Assembly: GCA_010909165.1 (NCBI GenBank)
Contig: MU008169.1
Coordinates: forward strand, 2,191,143 to 2,255,142
Direction of reading: 5' to 3'
DNA from: Anthoceros angustus
Lineage: Eukaryota > Streptophyta > Anthocerotopsida > Anthocerotales > Anthocerotaceae
Length of the DNA stretch: 64,000 nucleotides
The position numbers and the translations under genes were made by a program. The notes beneath the pieces are model-generated. The model ran no database searches. It saw nothing but the letters and a program-made list of their open reading frames with translations, and was not told the origin of the DNA. Positions 43,837-54,405 of this stretch are shown piece after piece. Numbering within the stretch: position 1 is the first letter of the stretch; every line of letters starts with the position of its first letter.

Positions 43837-45645
43837 ATGCCTCGAGGAGGAAGGCAAGGGAAGGAGCCGCCAGCAAGGCTCTTCCTCGCGAGGAAGGAAT
43901 GCTAGAAGCAAGAGGAGCAAGCAAGGGAGAGGAGGTGAACTTCAATGCCAATTCACTTGCTTTGGCAGCTCAACCCCGATTTGGTTGATTTTCGGCGTGG
44001 CGGAGGAGAACATCCAATTGGGATGGGTGTATGGCCGCCAATGGGCCTACACCAATTTGGAATTGATTGAGGAGTGTTACATCAACCTCCATCAATCGAG
44101 CGCCCTGCCGCACGGAAGGAATGCTAGAACGGATCCCGCTGTTGGGTGGAAGCATTCGGCAGTGTATGGAAGACCGGAGGAAGAGCATGCTCTCTCGAAA
44201 GGTCGAATGGAGGGAAGAGGACATCCCTCTCGACATCCCGCAGGAGTTCCTTGACATGATGGATGGAGGAGAACATCCAACTAGGATGGGTGTATGGCCG
44301 CCAATGGGCCTACACCAATTTGGAATTGATTGAGGAGTGTTACATCAACCTCCATCAATCGGAAGCGCCCGCACGGAAGGAATGCTAGAACGGATCGCTG
44401 GACCGGGGCGAAGTATTCGACAGTGTATGGAAGACCGGAGGAGAGCTCGAATTGCTCTCCTCGAAAGGTCGAATGGAGGAAGAGGACACCCTCTCGACAT
44501 CCCGCAGGAGTTCCTTGACATGATGGATGGAGGTGAAGCCCACGCCAAGAATGGCTGGAAGACCGAGAGCATCAAGGAGTCAAGTGGAGGCTCTTCGCAA
44601 AGATTGTGCTGGGGTTGGTAAATTACCAACGCACTTCTTATTTCAGCACCAACTTCCTCCAATTTGTGGAAGATTTCCATGGGAGCCAAGCCGGATTGGG
44701 GACTATAATGTATGAGGCCTACATCCACCATCGAGAAGCTCCTCAAGCCAAATTCGTGGATGAGGAAGGGCCAAGGCCATGCTACCTCAGCACCTATTTG
44801 GTGCATTTATGGGAAACAGAGGGACTTCTCACAAGCAAGGAGCTTGAAGATGCGTGGCATCCCTTTGAAGTCATCCACCTCCAGCCGAGTTTGGAAAGGC
44901 CTTTGCCTTTTGCATTGCGGAAGACAGTGGGAGGTCAGACCTCCACAAGCATGCTAGAAGCAAGAGGAGAAGATGCGGAGGCAACAAGGTTGCCGGAGTG
45001 GGAATCTTTTCCCCCACAGGAGCAAGCAAGGGGAGAGGAGCAGGAACCGGCCGAGGAAGGCCGAATGGTAGTCTATGAGAGAAGGACCAGGAGGGTGTGA
45101 CCAGAGTGGGGAGTCCCCACCATCTCCTTTGTGCCTACGAGAGGCACCAGACTACCCGGTGGGAGGCGGTCTACCCAAGGGGTGGGCAGCCTACCGTGGT
45201 AGGCGTCACCTACCATGGTAGGTAGGCGACTACCACGTGGGGAGCACGCATAGGCGGGCACCCCACGCCAAGAATGGCTGGAAGACCGGAGGAAAGGCAA
45301 GGGAAGGAGAAGCAGGCGTGCGCGCCGAGGCCACCATCTCCGCGGGTGGGAGGCGGATGGAGCGACAGTGAAGGACCCCGCCGCCATGGCCCGAAAGTGC
45401 GGGGAGCTGGAAATTTCCAGAAGAAGGGGGGTGGAAGGACCCCTAGGAGAATTCTGGGAGCTTGTGAAGCACTCACCGCGTGGATTTGAAGGGGCTAGGG
45501 ACCTAGCAGCCTCCTTGTGGGCATGCCAAGAGGAAGTGAAATCTCAAGACATGGCCGGAGGAAAGGCAGGACTAATGGCAATTGGAGGCCATGGAGTCCG
45601 ATGAAAAGGCAGCCAAATTGGAAAAGGTGGAGAAGCTCCAGCGAC
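43837..45645 (+). pseudogene. LTR-borne long coding region, family C 3' LTR, first pass
   Basis: Starts ATG 43,837 (MPRGG..REGAAS-like). It carries the same ordered blocks as 24,639-28,260: WAYTNLELIEECYINLHQ, LDIPQEFLDMMDGG, LGLVNYQRTSYF, YLVHLWETEGLLTSKELE, RMVVYERRT, then the spacer with palindromes and GPLGEFWELVKHS. The WAYTNLELIEEC block appears twice (44,041 and 44,304) through a back-jump. The frame is broken repeatedly. It leaves for block U at catggatga (45,650). Confidence 0.45.
45145..45240 (+). repeat. Cluster of TACC.GGTA palindromes
   Basis: cctaccgtggtagg and ctaccatggtaggtaggcg, with a third damaged member, at the same place in the LTR as 25,640-25,740. Confidence 0.7.
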
Positions 45646-45972
45646 CTCATGGATGATCGCCGGTTATGAAGGCTAGGTCTATGTTACGACGACTCGTATA
45701 TATCAATACGATCTTACACCATTGCAATGGAAGATTAAGAAGGAGAAGTTACCGCTGTGAGTCGTGCGCAAGTCAACGGCTTTCTTTCATGGGGATGAAT
45801 TTGTGGTGTTTAGCCCTCGTTCATGCATTTCATTAACATTATTGATTGATTGAAGATTATTTGTCTTGTTTGAATTTTACCTTTGCATGTCTAGACCATT
45901 TTACCGCAATCTATGTAGTTGCCATATTTCAATCCTATGACGAAGATCCGTCCTTAGTGGACTTGAATAAAT

Positions 45973-46056
45973 TTCTTCTTCTTCCTCTTCATCTTCTTCA
46001 TCTTCTTCATCTTCTTCTCTTCTTCTTGTTGTTCTTCTTCTTCCTCCTCTTCTTCT

Positions 46057-46091
<35 letters not shown>

Positions 46092-46170
46092 TCTTCTTCT
46101 TCTTCTTCTTCTTCTTCTTCTTCTTCTTCTTCATCTTCTTCTTCTTCTTCTTCATCTTCTTCTTCTTCTT
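45973..46170 (+). repeat. (TTC)n microsatellite, block U
   Basis: About 200 bases of TTC with CCT and CAT interruptions. It is flanked by gacttgaataaat upstream and agttattaattgtatttag downstream, the same flanks as at 51,686, 58,474 and 62,609. On the minus strand it reads as poly-Glu, but flanking frames do not support a gene. Confidence 0.95.
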
Positions 46171-46384
46171 AAAGTTATTAATTGTATTTAGAAAACTATG
46201 AAACTTCTTCACCTCTAGGTATTGTATGTATACATGTTTAGTATAGTGATTATTTTTCACTAGCATAGTAAATAAAAATATTTATTTAATTATTTATGTA
46301 TGCTATTCTTTGCAACAACAAAGAAACATACAACCATATTACATACATATCGGCCCTTCTTGTTTCCACCTTTAAATTTGCATA

Positions 46385-46990
46385 CTAAATTGTGCTAACA
46401 TGAAGTCTTGCGATATGCAATCTCGCATCACTTGACCATGGTACACATCTAGCTCCGCATCCAAGACCTCGCACTTTTGACTATGGCGGAGGTGGCTACC
46501 TCCTCTTCCTATAACATGTGCCGCCACACTCCCATTTGGGGTCGTTGGTTTGCCGCTTGTATTATCATTCGCATATCAATTGCCTCAATGGTCATTGGTT
46601 TGCCATCAAGATCCAAGTGGTTGTTTGGCTTAGTGGTTCGACGAGCTTCAGAAGAGAACCACAATAGGGTTGCAACAAAGTCGTGGCTCAAGTATCACAA
46701 AGTTAGAGACTTCAACTTAAACGTGAGACAAGATCAAACAACAAAATCCAAATGTAAAATTGAAGTTCAAAACCGCCCAATCATATATCGACAAGCTAGG
46801 GCACAAGTAACACTAAATATGCACAAGTTCCACTAAGTACTTAAGCATCTAACTGCACACCAAAGTGTGTAGTTACAAACCTTGGAGGTTAAGTAGGTGC
46901 GTCTTGCTACACGGTTATCTCAGAAGTCGTGTGTCAACACCTCCGAGCCCCGCCTCGAGAACCTCTCGCCCTGGCAGCATGTCCGCATTG
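46385..46990 (-). pseudogene. ALY/REF-like export adaptor fragment, copy 1
   Basis: On the minus strand: the end of exon 1 (..VLEAGLGGVDTRLLR) at about 46,990-46,885, an intron with donor AAG|GTTTGTAAC near 46,880 and a TTGCAACCC.. acceptor region near 46,665, then exon 2 at about 46,660-46,400 with LDLDGKPMTIEAIDMR (end of the RNA-recognition motif) and, in a shifted frame, the LDAELDVYHG C-terminal motif. The 5' part of exon 1 with the UAP56-binding motifs is cut away at the block boundary. Confidence 0.55.
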
Positions 46991-49000
46991 GATGACGCGG
47001 AGAAGGTCTGAGGGAAGTTGTCACAAGTCAAGAAAGAGCCATTCGGGCAACAACCCAAAAATTCATGGAGGCAAAAGGCGGAGAGCATTTTGCCCAATTA
47101 GAGCAAGAAAGGAAAAGCAAGAGGCACTAGGAAAGGAGAAGCAACTCGGCAAGTGGAGGCTCTTCGCAAAGATTGTGCTGGGGTTGGTAAATTACCAACG
47201 CACTTCTTATTTTCAAAGACCAACTTCCTCCAATTTGTGGAAGATTTCCATGGGAGCCAAGCCGGATTGGGGACTATGTATGAGGCCTACATCCACCATC
47301 GAGAAGCTCCTCAAGCCAAATTCGGTGGATGAGGAAGGCCAAGGCCCTACCTTAGCACCTATTTGGTGCATTTATGGGAAACCGAGGGACTCCTCACAAG
47401 CAAGGAGCTTGAAGATGCATGGCATCCCTTTGAGGTCATCCACCTCCGAGGTTGGAAAGGCCTTTGCCTTTGCATTGCGAAGACGGTGGGAGGTCGACCT
47501 CCACAAGCATGCTAGAAGCAAGAGGAGAAGATGCGAGGCAACAAGGTTGCCGGAGTGGGAATCTCTTCCCACAGGGGCAAGCAAGGGAGAGGAGCGGCCG
47601 AGGAAGGCCGAATGGTGGTCTATGAGAGAAGGACCACAGGGAGGTGTGACCAGAGTGGGGAGTCCCCACCATCTCCTTTGTGCCTACGAGAGGCACCCGC
47701 AGACTACCCCTGAGGCGGTCTACCCAAGGGGTGGGCACTACCGTGGTAGGCGTCACCTACCATGGTAGGTAGGCACTACCATGAGGGGAGCACCCTGCAG
47801 TGGCGGGCACCCCACGCCAAGAATGGCTGGAAGACCGGAGGAAAGGCAAGGGAAGGAGAAGCACGTGCGCCGAACCACCATCTCCGCTGGGTGGGAGGCG
47901 GATGGAGCGACGTGAAGGGGACCGCCTGGCCCGAGAGTGCGAGAGCTGGAAATTTCCAGCAAGAAGGCGAGGTGGAATTAGGACCCCTAGGAGAATTCTG
48001 GGAGCTTGTGAAGCACTCACGTGGATTTGAAGGGGCTAGGGACCTAGCAGCCTCCTTGTGGGCATGCCAAGAGGAAGTGAAATCTCAAGACATGGCCGGA
48101 GGAAAGGCAGGACTAATGGCAATTGGAGGCCATGGAGTCCGATGAAAAGGCAGCCAAATTGGAAAAGGTCAGAGAAGCTCCAGCGACCTCATGGATGACG
48201 CGCGGAGAAGTCTGGAGGTTGTCATGGTCAAGAAAGAGCCATTCGGGCAACAACCCAAAAGGATTCTTGGAGGCAAAAGGCGGAGAGCATTTTGCCCAAT
48301 TAGAGCAAGAAAGGAAAAGCAAGGTGAGGCACTAGGAAAGGAAAAGCAAGGGAGAGCAGTGATGGCTACTCAAGCCATCAAAATCCGGATATGGGAGAGG
48401 AGTTGAGAAGGAGAAGCTCCTCAAGCCAAATTCGTGGATGAGGAAGGGAAGGAGAAGCACAAGACCGAGTCGGAGCGAGCGAAGGAATGCTTGGCAAGCG
48501 GAGAGGAGGGCTTGCCCAATTAGCGACTTGGAACAAAGGAGGTCTCGAGGAGGAGGAGCGCCACAAGAAGGTGGTGCATGGAATCGGTAGTGAGGAAGCG
48601 ATTTTGGGACTATGCCCTTGAGCAAAATTGGCCAAAGTGAGGGAGGAGAATGTAACCTCCATGTGAAGGTGGGAGAATTAACCACCTCAAGAGATGCCTA
48701 CAAGGTAGGTGTGAAGATGGAGAGTGGCCCACGGAGATTGATGATCTCCAAATGCAATATCACAACTTGGGGCTCACCTCCACAGATCTTGAAGGCCAAC
48801 AACGAAGTCTTACGGTTGGCCAAAGGAGGACATTGGGTCCTCATGATGATGATGACAAGGAGCGCAACATGCGGAGGCCTCCGATTTTGATGAGGCCATC
48901 GAAATGGACTCGAGGAACTGAGGAGTCGAGGTGAAGGAGCCACCGCGCCCGCGGAGATGGAGGCAAAAGGCGGAGAGCAAGGAGAGGGACAGCCCACCTC
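46990..49000 (+). pseudogene. LTR-borne coding region, family C 3' LTR, second pass
   Basis: Resumes in the Glu/Lys-rich part (KKEPFGQQPK), jumps back at about 47,150 (shared word caagtgg) to LFAKIVLGLVNYQRTSYF, and runs forward again to the coiled-coil-like end (KKEPFG..; EKHKTESER near 48,450). One open piece, 46,929-47,768 (279 codons), spans the jump. Same unrecognised protein as in the 5' LTR. A palindrome cluster lies at 47,700-47,790. Confidence 0.45.
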
Positions 49001-49009
49001 GGGGTCACC

Positions 49010-51193
49010 TACCTCAGTGGTGACCACCCTACCACGTAGTCCGCCGGACTACCGTGGGGCCACACACGCCGCGGACTACCGGGTAGCGGGCAGCGCAGCG
49101 GGGGGAGTTGGGCCGGCCCAAGGCCCAAGATGGAAAGGCCGGGGGTCGTAGTATACCCCTAAGGAGCTGGGGTGGTGGGAGAGACAACCCCACCGAGGAA
49201 ACTAGAGGTCCGACCCTGAGGAGGAGGAGGGGTGAGGAATCCCTTATCCCACGAGTAAGGGAGGAACCGGACCCGAGGAGGAGTCCAACGCAAAAGGGCC
49301 CGAGAGATTAGGCAAAATCCGCATGGTGGGCGATGGGGATGAAGGGTGCTCTATGATAGGTATGGACAAATCAACAAAGGCAAGAGCAATGAAGATCCCG
49401 ACCCAAGAAACCCTCACGGCGGAGAAAGGAAAGAAGGAAGTAAGAGTTAGGGGCGACTACCACGATGGTAGTCACCCTGTAGTCTGCCCGGACTACCGCG
49501 GTAGGGTCGATGAACGGCGCGACAACGGAGATGGAGGAAGGCGCCTAGGTGCGCGGGAAGCGCGATTCGGAGGAGGAGGAGTCCAACGCAAAAGGGCCCG
49601 GAGAGATTAGGCAAAATCCATGGTGGGCGGATGGGGATGAAGGGTGCTCTATGATAGGTATGGACAAATCAAACAAGGCAAGAGCAATGAAGATCCCGAC
49701 CAAGAAACCCTCACGGCGGAGGCGGGAAGAAGGAAAGAAGGGGTCGACTACCACGATGGTAGTCACCTAGAGTCGTGGACTACCGCGTAGGGTGCGAATA
49801 ACGGCGCGAGGCGGGACCCGAGGAGGAGGAAGGCGCCTAGGTGCGCGGGAAGCGCGATTCGGAGGGCCAGAGGAATCCAGACGCCGCCCGCGGAGATGGA
49901 GGAAGGGCAAGATTGTACTTGCCCACACATTAGGAAGCGGACAAAGGCTGGGAAGGGCAAGAGCAAAAGGAGGCGAGGGAGCCAATCCACCACGGACACG
50001 TCACCACCGAGGTGAAGACTAGATATGGTCAAGACCATAAATGCTAGGTAGAAGAATAGGAAGGACGGTGATGTAATCGACATCCTTCGAGGATAGACTT
50101 AGGTGAAGTTGCTAGAATAGAATTTACCAAGGACAATAGACTTAGGTGCCGACATTAAATCTTGTGTAGGAAATAATAGAATATTGGAAAAGGTGACCTG
50201 TAGGGTCACCCAAGGGAGGTTGTATGTGGAAGGCCTCCTATAAGAGGAGGAGGATTTCACAAGTAAAGTATCATGTCTTGCGCCCACGCTCAGTCCTTTG
50301 CCATTACAGAGGAATTTCGTCAGTGAGCCAACACAGTCTGGTAGAGAGGAAGTCGCGGTGGTCGGAGTGCTTGGTGGAGGACTTGCTCGCAAGTGCCTAA
50401 ACGAGTTGCTCCCCTTGTGAATGGTTGCTGTGAAATTGCTTTGCTTTGGGTGTGTGGCAAATGCCGGGCTCTCGGCTTGAGGGTAGACTACAGGAAAGAC
50501 TCCTGGAGGTTCTCTGTCGTGTCAAACTCATAGCAACCGCCCAAGGAAGAACTTGCTGGTGGAGGCGGACCCAGGCGGTTGTGCGTAGCGGTCGAAACCA
50601 AGAAGCCATCGAGGTTAGACTAGGAGGAAGAGGATGAGGAGATGAGAAGATGAGTAGAGGATTAGAGGTGTAGGTGTTAGTGGAAGGCCACAGGCGAGCC
50701 TAAGGGACGAATCCCAAATCCCTGCAAGTAAACGAGCGCTCGAGTGGAGAAGAGTAGTCTTAAGTAGGAAATCGCGGTGTGAACCGGGGGTCCACAGGCG
50801 CCCGTGGTAGGCTCCTTCTTCGAGGCGGGACACACTGTGTTGTGTCGTTGTAGGTCAAAGTTTGGTCTTAGAAGTAGGGACGAAATCGCGGTGTGAACCG
50901 GGGGTCCACAGGCGCCCGTGGTAGGCTCCTTCTTCGAGGCGGGACCCGCATGTGTTGTGTCGTTGTGGGTCGAGGTTGGCGATTTCAAGCGGTGCAAGTG
51001 GTGCACTGTGAGAGGGAGAGTAGAGGCGCCTTGCTTGTTTAGAAGGCCGAGAGTGTGTCAGTGGCGATTGGTGATCACAAGGCCTCGAACTTTCACACAA
51101 GTCTCATGGGACGAAACCCAGCGTCTGACGGCAGTGGGATAAGTGTGGCCGCTATAGTGGGAGGACCAGGGCGCCCGAATTCTCCCTACCACA
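49010..51193 (+). repeat. 3' end region of family C 3' LTR
   Basis: Contains the palindrome cluster (49,010-49,085), a repeated Gly/Arg-rich segment in two copies (49,260-49,430; 49,570-49,730), TATAAGAG at 50,239-50,246 and a duplicated about 100-bp piece near 50,770-50,960 (also duplicated at 30,800-30,990). It ends ctaccaca. No supported gene. Confidence 0.65.
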
Positions 51194-51450
51194 CTCCCAT
51201 ACACACCACGCCTTGGCTATGAAAAGTGAGAGTCGGACTAGCACAAGCATTTAAGTTCCAGGACCCCAAGCTTCAAGGCTATTCACACGAGCGTTGATCG
51301 ATTACAAGTTCAAGGTAGGGATGTCATGCTCAACGCTGAGTTGGCTCACGCATCCACCAACCTCAAGCTCGTGAGAAAATATACGTAACGCTAGCTAGAG
51401 TGGTGTAGCACCGCCACTTGACCACGTGGCCATCGGTGTGAAGGTCCCGA
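51194..51450. repeat. Block X, second copy, start
   Basis: From gagtcggactagcacaag (51,228) it matches 17,911 onward, including the LTR-like start TGTCATG at 51,322. It leaves for block U at aaggagaag (51,455). Confidence 0.65.
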
Positions 51451-52205
51451 AAGGAGAAGTTACCTGCTTGAGTCTGCCGTAAGTCAACGGCTTTTCTTTC
51501 ATGGGGATGAATTTGTGGTGTTTAGCCCTCGTTCATGCATTTCATTAACATTATTGATTGATTGAAGATTATTTGTCTTGTTTGAATTTTACCTTTGCAT
51601 TCGTCTAGACCATTTTACCGCAATCTATGTAGTTGCCATATTTCAATCCTATGACGAAGATCCGTCCTTAGTGGACTTGAATAAATTTCTTCTTCTTCCT
51701 CTTCATCTTCTTCATCTTCTTCTTCTTCTTCTTGTTGTTCTTCTTCTTCTTCCTCCTCTTCTTCTTCTTCTTCTTCTTCTTCCTCCTCTTCTTCTTCTTC
51801 TTCTTCTTCTTCTTCATCTTCTTCTTCTTCTTCTTCATCTTCTTCCTCTTCTTCCTCTTGCAAGTTATTAATTGTATTTAGAAAACTATGAAACTTCTTC
51901 ACCTCTAGGTATTGTATGTATACATGTTTAGTATAGTGATTATTTTTCACTAGCATAGTAAATAAAAATATTTATTTAATTATTTATGTATGCTATTCTT
52001 TGCAACAACAAAGAAACATACAACCATATTACATACATATCAGGCCCTTCTTGTTTCCACCTTTAAATTTGCATACTAAATTGTGCTAACATGAAGTCTT
52101 GCGATATGCAATCTCGCATCACTTGACCATGGTACACATCTAGCTCCGCATCCAAGACCTCGCACTTTTGACTATGGCGGAGGTTGGCTACCTCCTCTTC
52201 CTATA
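51450..52205. repeat. Block U piece within block X
   Basis: Matches 58,240-59,005, including the (TTC)n tract at 51,686-51,859 and the 3' end of an ALY-like exon 2 on the minus strand (about 52,205-52,080, LDAELDVYHG region). It exits to X at ataacatgt. Confidence 0.75.
51686..51859 (+). repeat. (TTC)n microsatellite, block U
   Basis: Interrupted TTC tract of about 175 bases with the same flanks as the other three. Confidence 0.95.
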
Positions 52206-52602
52206 ACATGTCCCTTGCACTCAAGGACATTTAAAGAGGAAGGTTCCTACTAGTATACAAACGAACATGAACGAACATGTAGCCCCCAAGGCCTTCAGGT
52301 ATATTGCCACACATAAATACAAGACAACGGATGAGGAATGTGGCGAGAGAGATGAAGAAAATTGAATCGAAAATGCTTGATAGAGAAAATTAAGAATAGA
52401 AAAATGCTTGAATAGAGAAAATTAAGAATAGGAAATGCTTGATAGAGAAAATTAAGAACATCACATCTTTTACACTAGGTGGTCTTGCTTAAGTTTTTGG
52501 GCAATTTTCTTAAAAGACTATTATTTACATCGAGATGCTATCATAACATAAAGTTCTATGATATGAATGCCGCATCAACTTTTTCCGCCACTCTCCAACA
52601 AT
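52206..52602. repeat. Block X, continuation
   Basis: Matches 18,187-18,595, with the AT-rich 35-bp tandem repeat at 52,364-52,460. No gene. Confidence 0.7.
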
Positions 52603-53050
52603 CTTGCGATATGCAATCTCGCATCACTTGACCATGGTACACATCTAGCTCCGCATCCAAGACCTCGCACTTTTGACTATGGCGGAGGTCGTTGGCTACC
52701 TCCTCTTCCTATAACATGTGCCGCCACACTCCCATTTGGGGTCGTTGGTTTGCCGCTTGTATTATCATTCGCATATCAATTGCCTCAATGGTCATTGGTT
52801 TGCCATCAAGATCCAAGTGGTTGTTTGGCTTAGTGGTTCGACGAGCTAAAGAAGAGAACCACAATAAGGGTTGCAACAAAGTCGGGCTCAAGTATCACAA
52901 AGTTAGAGACTTCAACTTAAACCGTGAGACAAGATCACAACAAAATCCAAATGTAAAATTGAAGTTCAAAACCGCCCAATCATATATCGACAAGCTAGGC
53001 ACAAGTAACACTAAATATGCACAAGTTCCACTAAGTACTTAAGCATCTAA
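52603..53050 (-). pseudogene. ALY-like exon 2 and intron, copy 2, embedded in block X
   Basis: The minus-strand frame 52,709-52,891 carries ARRTTKPNNHLDLDGKPMTI and IDMRMIIQAANQRP; the C-terminal LDAELDVYHG part follows at about 52,690-52,610. Intron sequence lies at 52,880-53,045. It enters X at tcttgcgat and leaves at catctaact, words that directly adjoin in the uninterrupted X copy at 18,590-18,607. No exon 1 is present here. Confidence 0.6.
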
Positions 53051-53944
53051 CTCTTATTCCTCTAAGTCATACATCCGGTCAAGGGAACTATGTTGGCATG
53101 TTATAACTTTGCACGCCATACATTTGCTCTTCACATGATACAAATTATAGACACAATGGCTAGTAGTCGAACTAAGTGCACACATTTGATTGTATTATGT
53201 GCATTGACCGCCACATTTGCATCAACACATTCCTCATTGTCCTCTACGAGTGTGTGCTTTGCAGCACCAAATTATGCTTCGTGGAGTGAGGCGCCAAGAC
53301 ATAATAATATATGAGATGGTAGTTGACCAAGTCTCGGACATGTTGTGTGCGACCGCCATAGCTTGGGATTACGTGGCTTCGCTCAACTTATAATCGATGC
53401 TAGTGGGCTTGGAAGATTGGTGTTATTATCCCATCTCTAACCCTAAAGAAGATTGAGAATCGTCATGAGCACATGAGCCATATGGAGTGGATGAAAAGCT
53501 CAAGACACCTAGAATGAAGTTTGACAAAGCGAATCAAGTAGCACAACAAAGATTAAGAAGGAGAAACCAAGGTTATTTAAGGTTGAGCTATTGGCTGATG
53601 TAGTACTTACTCTAGAACAAAATCCAAGACTTGCATAGAGAAATTACTATAGGCTCGCCACCATCGAGATCAATTTTCTTAAGCATGATTAATATATATG
53701 TTTCCACCCAAAACAATAAGATTGTGGATTCTCTTTAGGGAATTTGGTTTTGGATTGCATAGCTGGAGTTCCAACCTATACCACACCTGGCCGACAGCCT
53801 TGCGGATCAAATGCTTCTTCAATACCCGCCAGCCAATGATCCACCGGATGCTCGTCTTTAAAGTGATGCGTACATATCCGTTCAATTCTGTTGTTCAACG
53901 ATGTTTGTAGGTGTTCTTTTGCTAGTGAAGATGGGTTACTCATC
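53041..53944. repeat. Block X, continuation
   Basis: Matches 18,598-19,505. A 17-base patch near 53,549-53,566 contains words from block U (aaagattaag, aaggagaa) in place of the X sequence. No gene supported. Confidence 0.65.
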
Positions 53945-54155
53945 TTGACCTCGCACTTTTGACTATGGCGGAGGTCGTTGGCTACCTCCTCTTCCTATAA
54001 CATGTGCCGCCACACTCCCATTTGGGGTCGTTGGTTTGCCGCTTGTATTATCATTCGCATATCAATTGCCTCAATGGTCATTGGTTTGCCATCAAGATCC
54101 AAGTGGTTGTTTGGCTTAGTGGTTCGACGAGCTAAAGAAGAGAACCACAATGAAA
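53945..54155 (-). pseudogene. ALY-like exon 2 scrap, copy 3
   Basis: The minus-strand frame 53,995-54,195 shows ARRTTKPNNHLDLDGKPMTI. It enters X at ctcgcac and leaves at accacaat. Only part of one exon is present. Confidence 0.6.
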
Positions 54156-54405
54156 CGGAAAAAACTATAAATAAATAGCTTGATATAAATAACAAGGATA
54201 ATAATTTTTATTTTTATTTTTATTAAAACTTAAAAGCAGAATGTCAAAATGTCTTTAAGAACAAGAAAAGAAACCGGATATCACCATCTTTTAGTGAACA
54301 ATCTTATTTGATGATGATCGAGAGTTATCATGAGCTTTTGATACGTTATCGCGATAGATTGCCTTGGAGGCCTATATATGTGGGGTCGTGTTGCAATCTT
54401 GAACA
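54150..54405. repeat. Block X, continuation
   Basis: Matches 19,560-19,815. It leaves for block U at aaattgtgct (54,403). Confidence 0.7.

Larger units (their letters stand above)
45645..46990. repeat. Block U piece inside LTR (microsatellite and ALY-like exons)
   Basis: Enters at catggatga and leaves at tggatgacg, two words that are adjacent in the uninterrupted LTR (ctcatggatgacgcgcgg at 48,189). It contains the (TTC)n tract and a minus-strand ALY-like fragment and matches 58,160-59,490. Confidence 0.75.
42404..51193 (+). repeat. Giant 3' LTR of family C (about 8.8 kb as assembled)
   Basis: Begins TGTGG after the polypurine tract and ends ctaccaca, like the 5' LTR end at 31,243. Shared landmarks with the 5' LTR, in order, are TATA (42,712 vs 23,065), ORF start (43,837 vs 23,656/24,639), palindrome clusters, the repeated segment (49,260 vs 28,570), TATAAGAG (50,239 vs 29,268) and the LTR end. 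It is interrupted by two block U pieces (43,131-43,765 and 45,645-46,990) and has a partial back-jump of the coding region near 47,150. Confidence 0.65.

Noticed and set aside
45901-46266. Poly-Glu (minus) and poly-Leu/Ser (plus) frames over TTC tracts, also at 51,615, 58,403 and 62,500
   Set aside because: They are translations of a microsatellite. Flanks contain stops and no conserved protein.
22746-51198. Target-site duplication of the giant element
   Set aside because: gaaca before the 5' LTR and ctccc after the 3' LTR do not match. Absence may reflect rearrangement or wrong ends.
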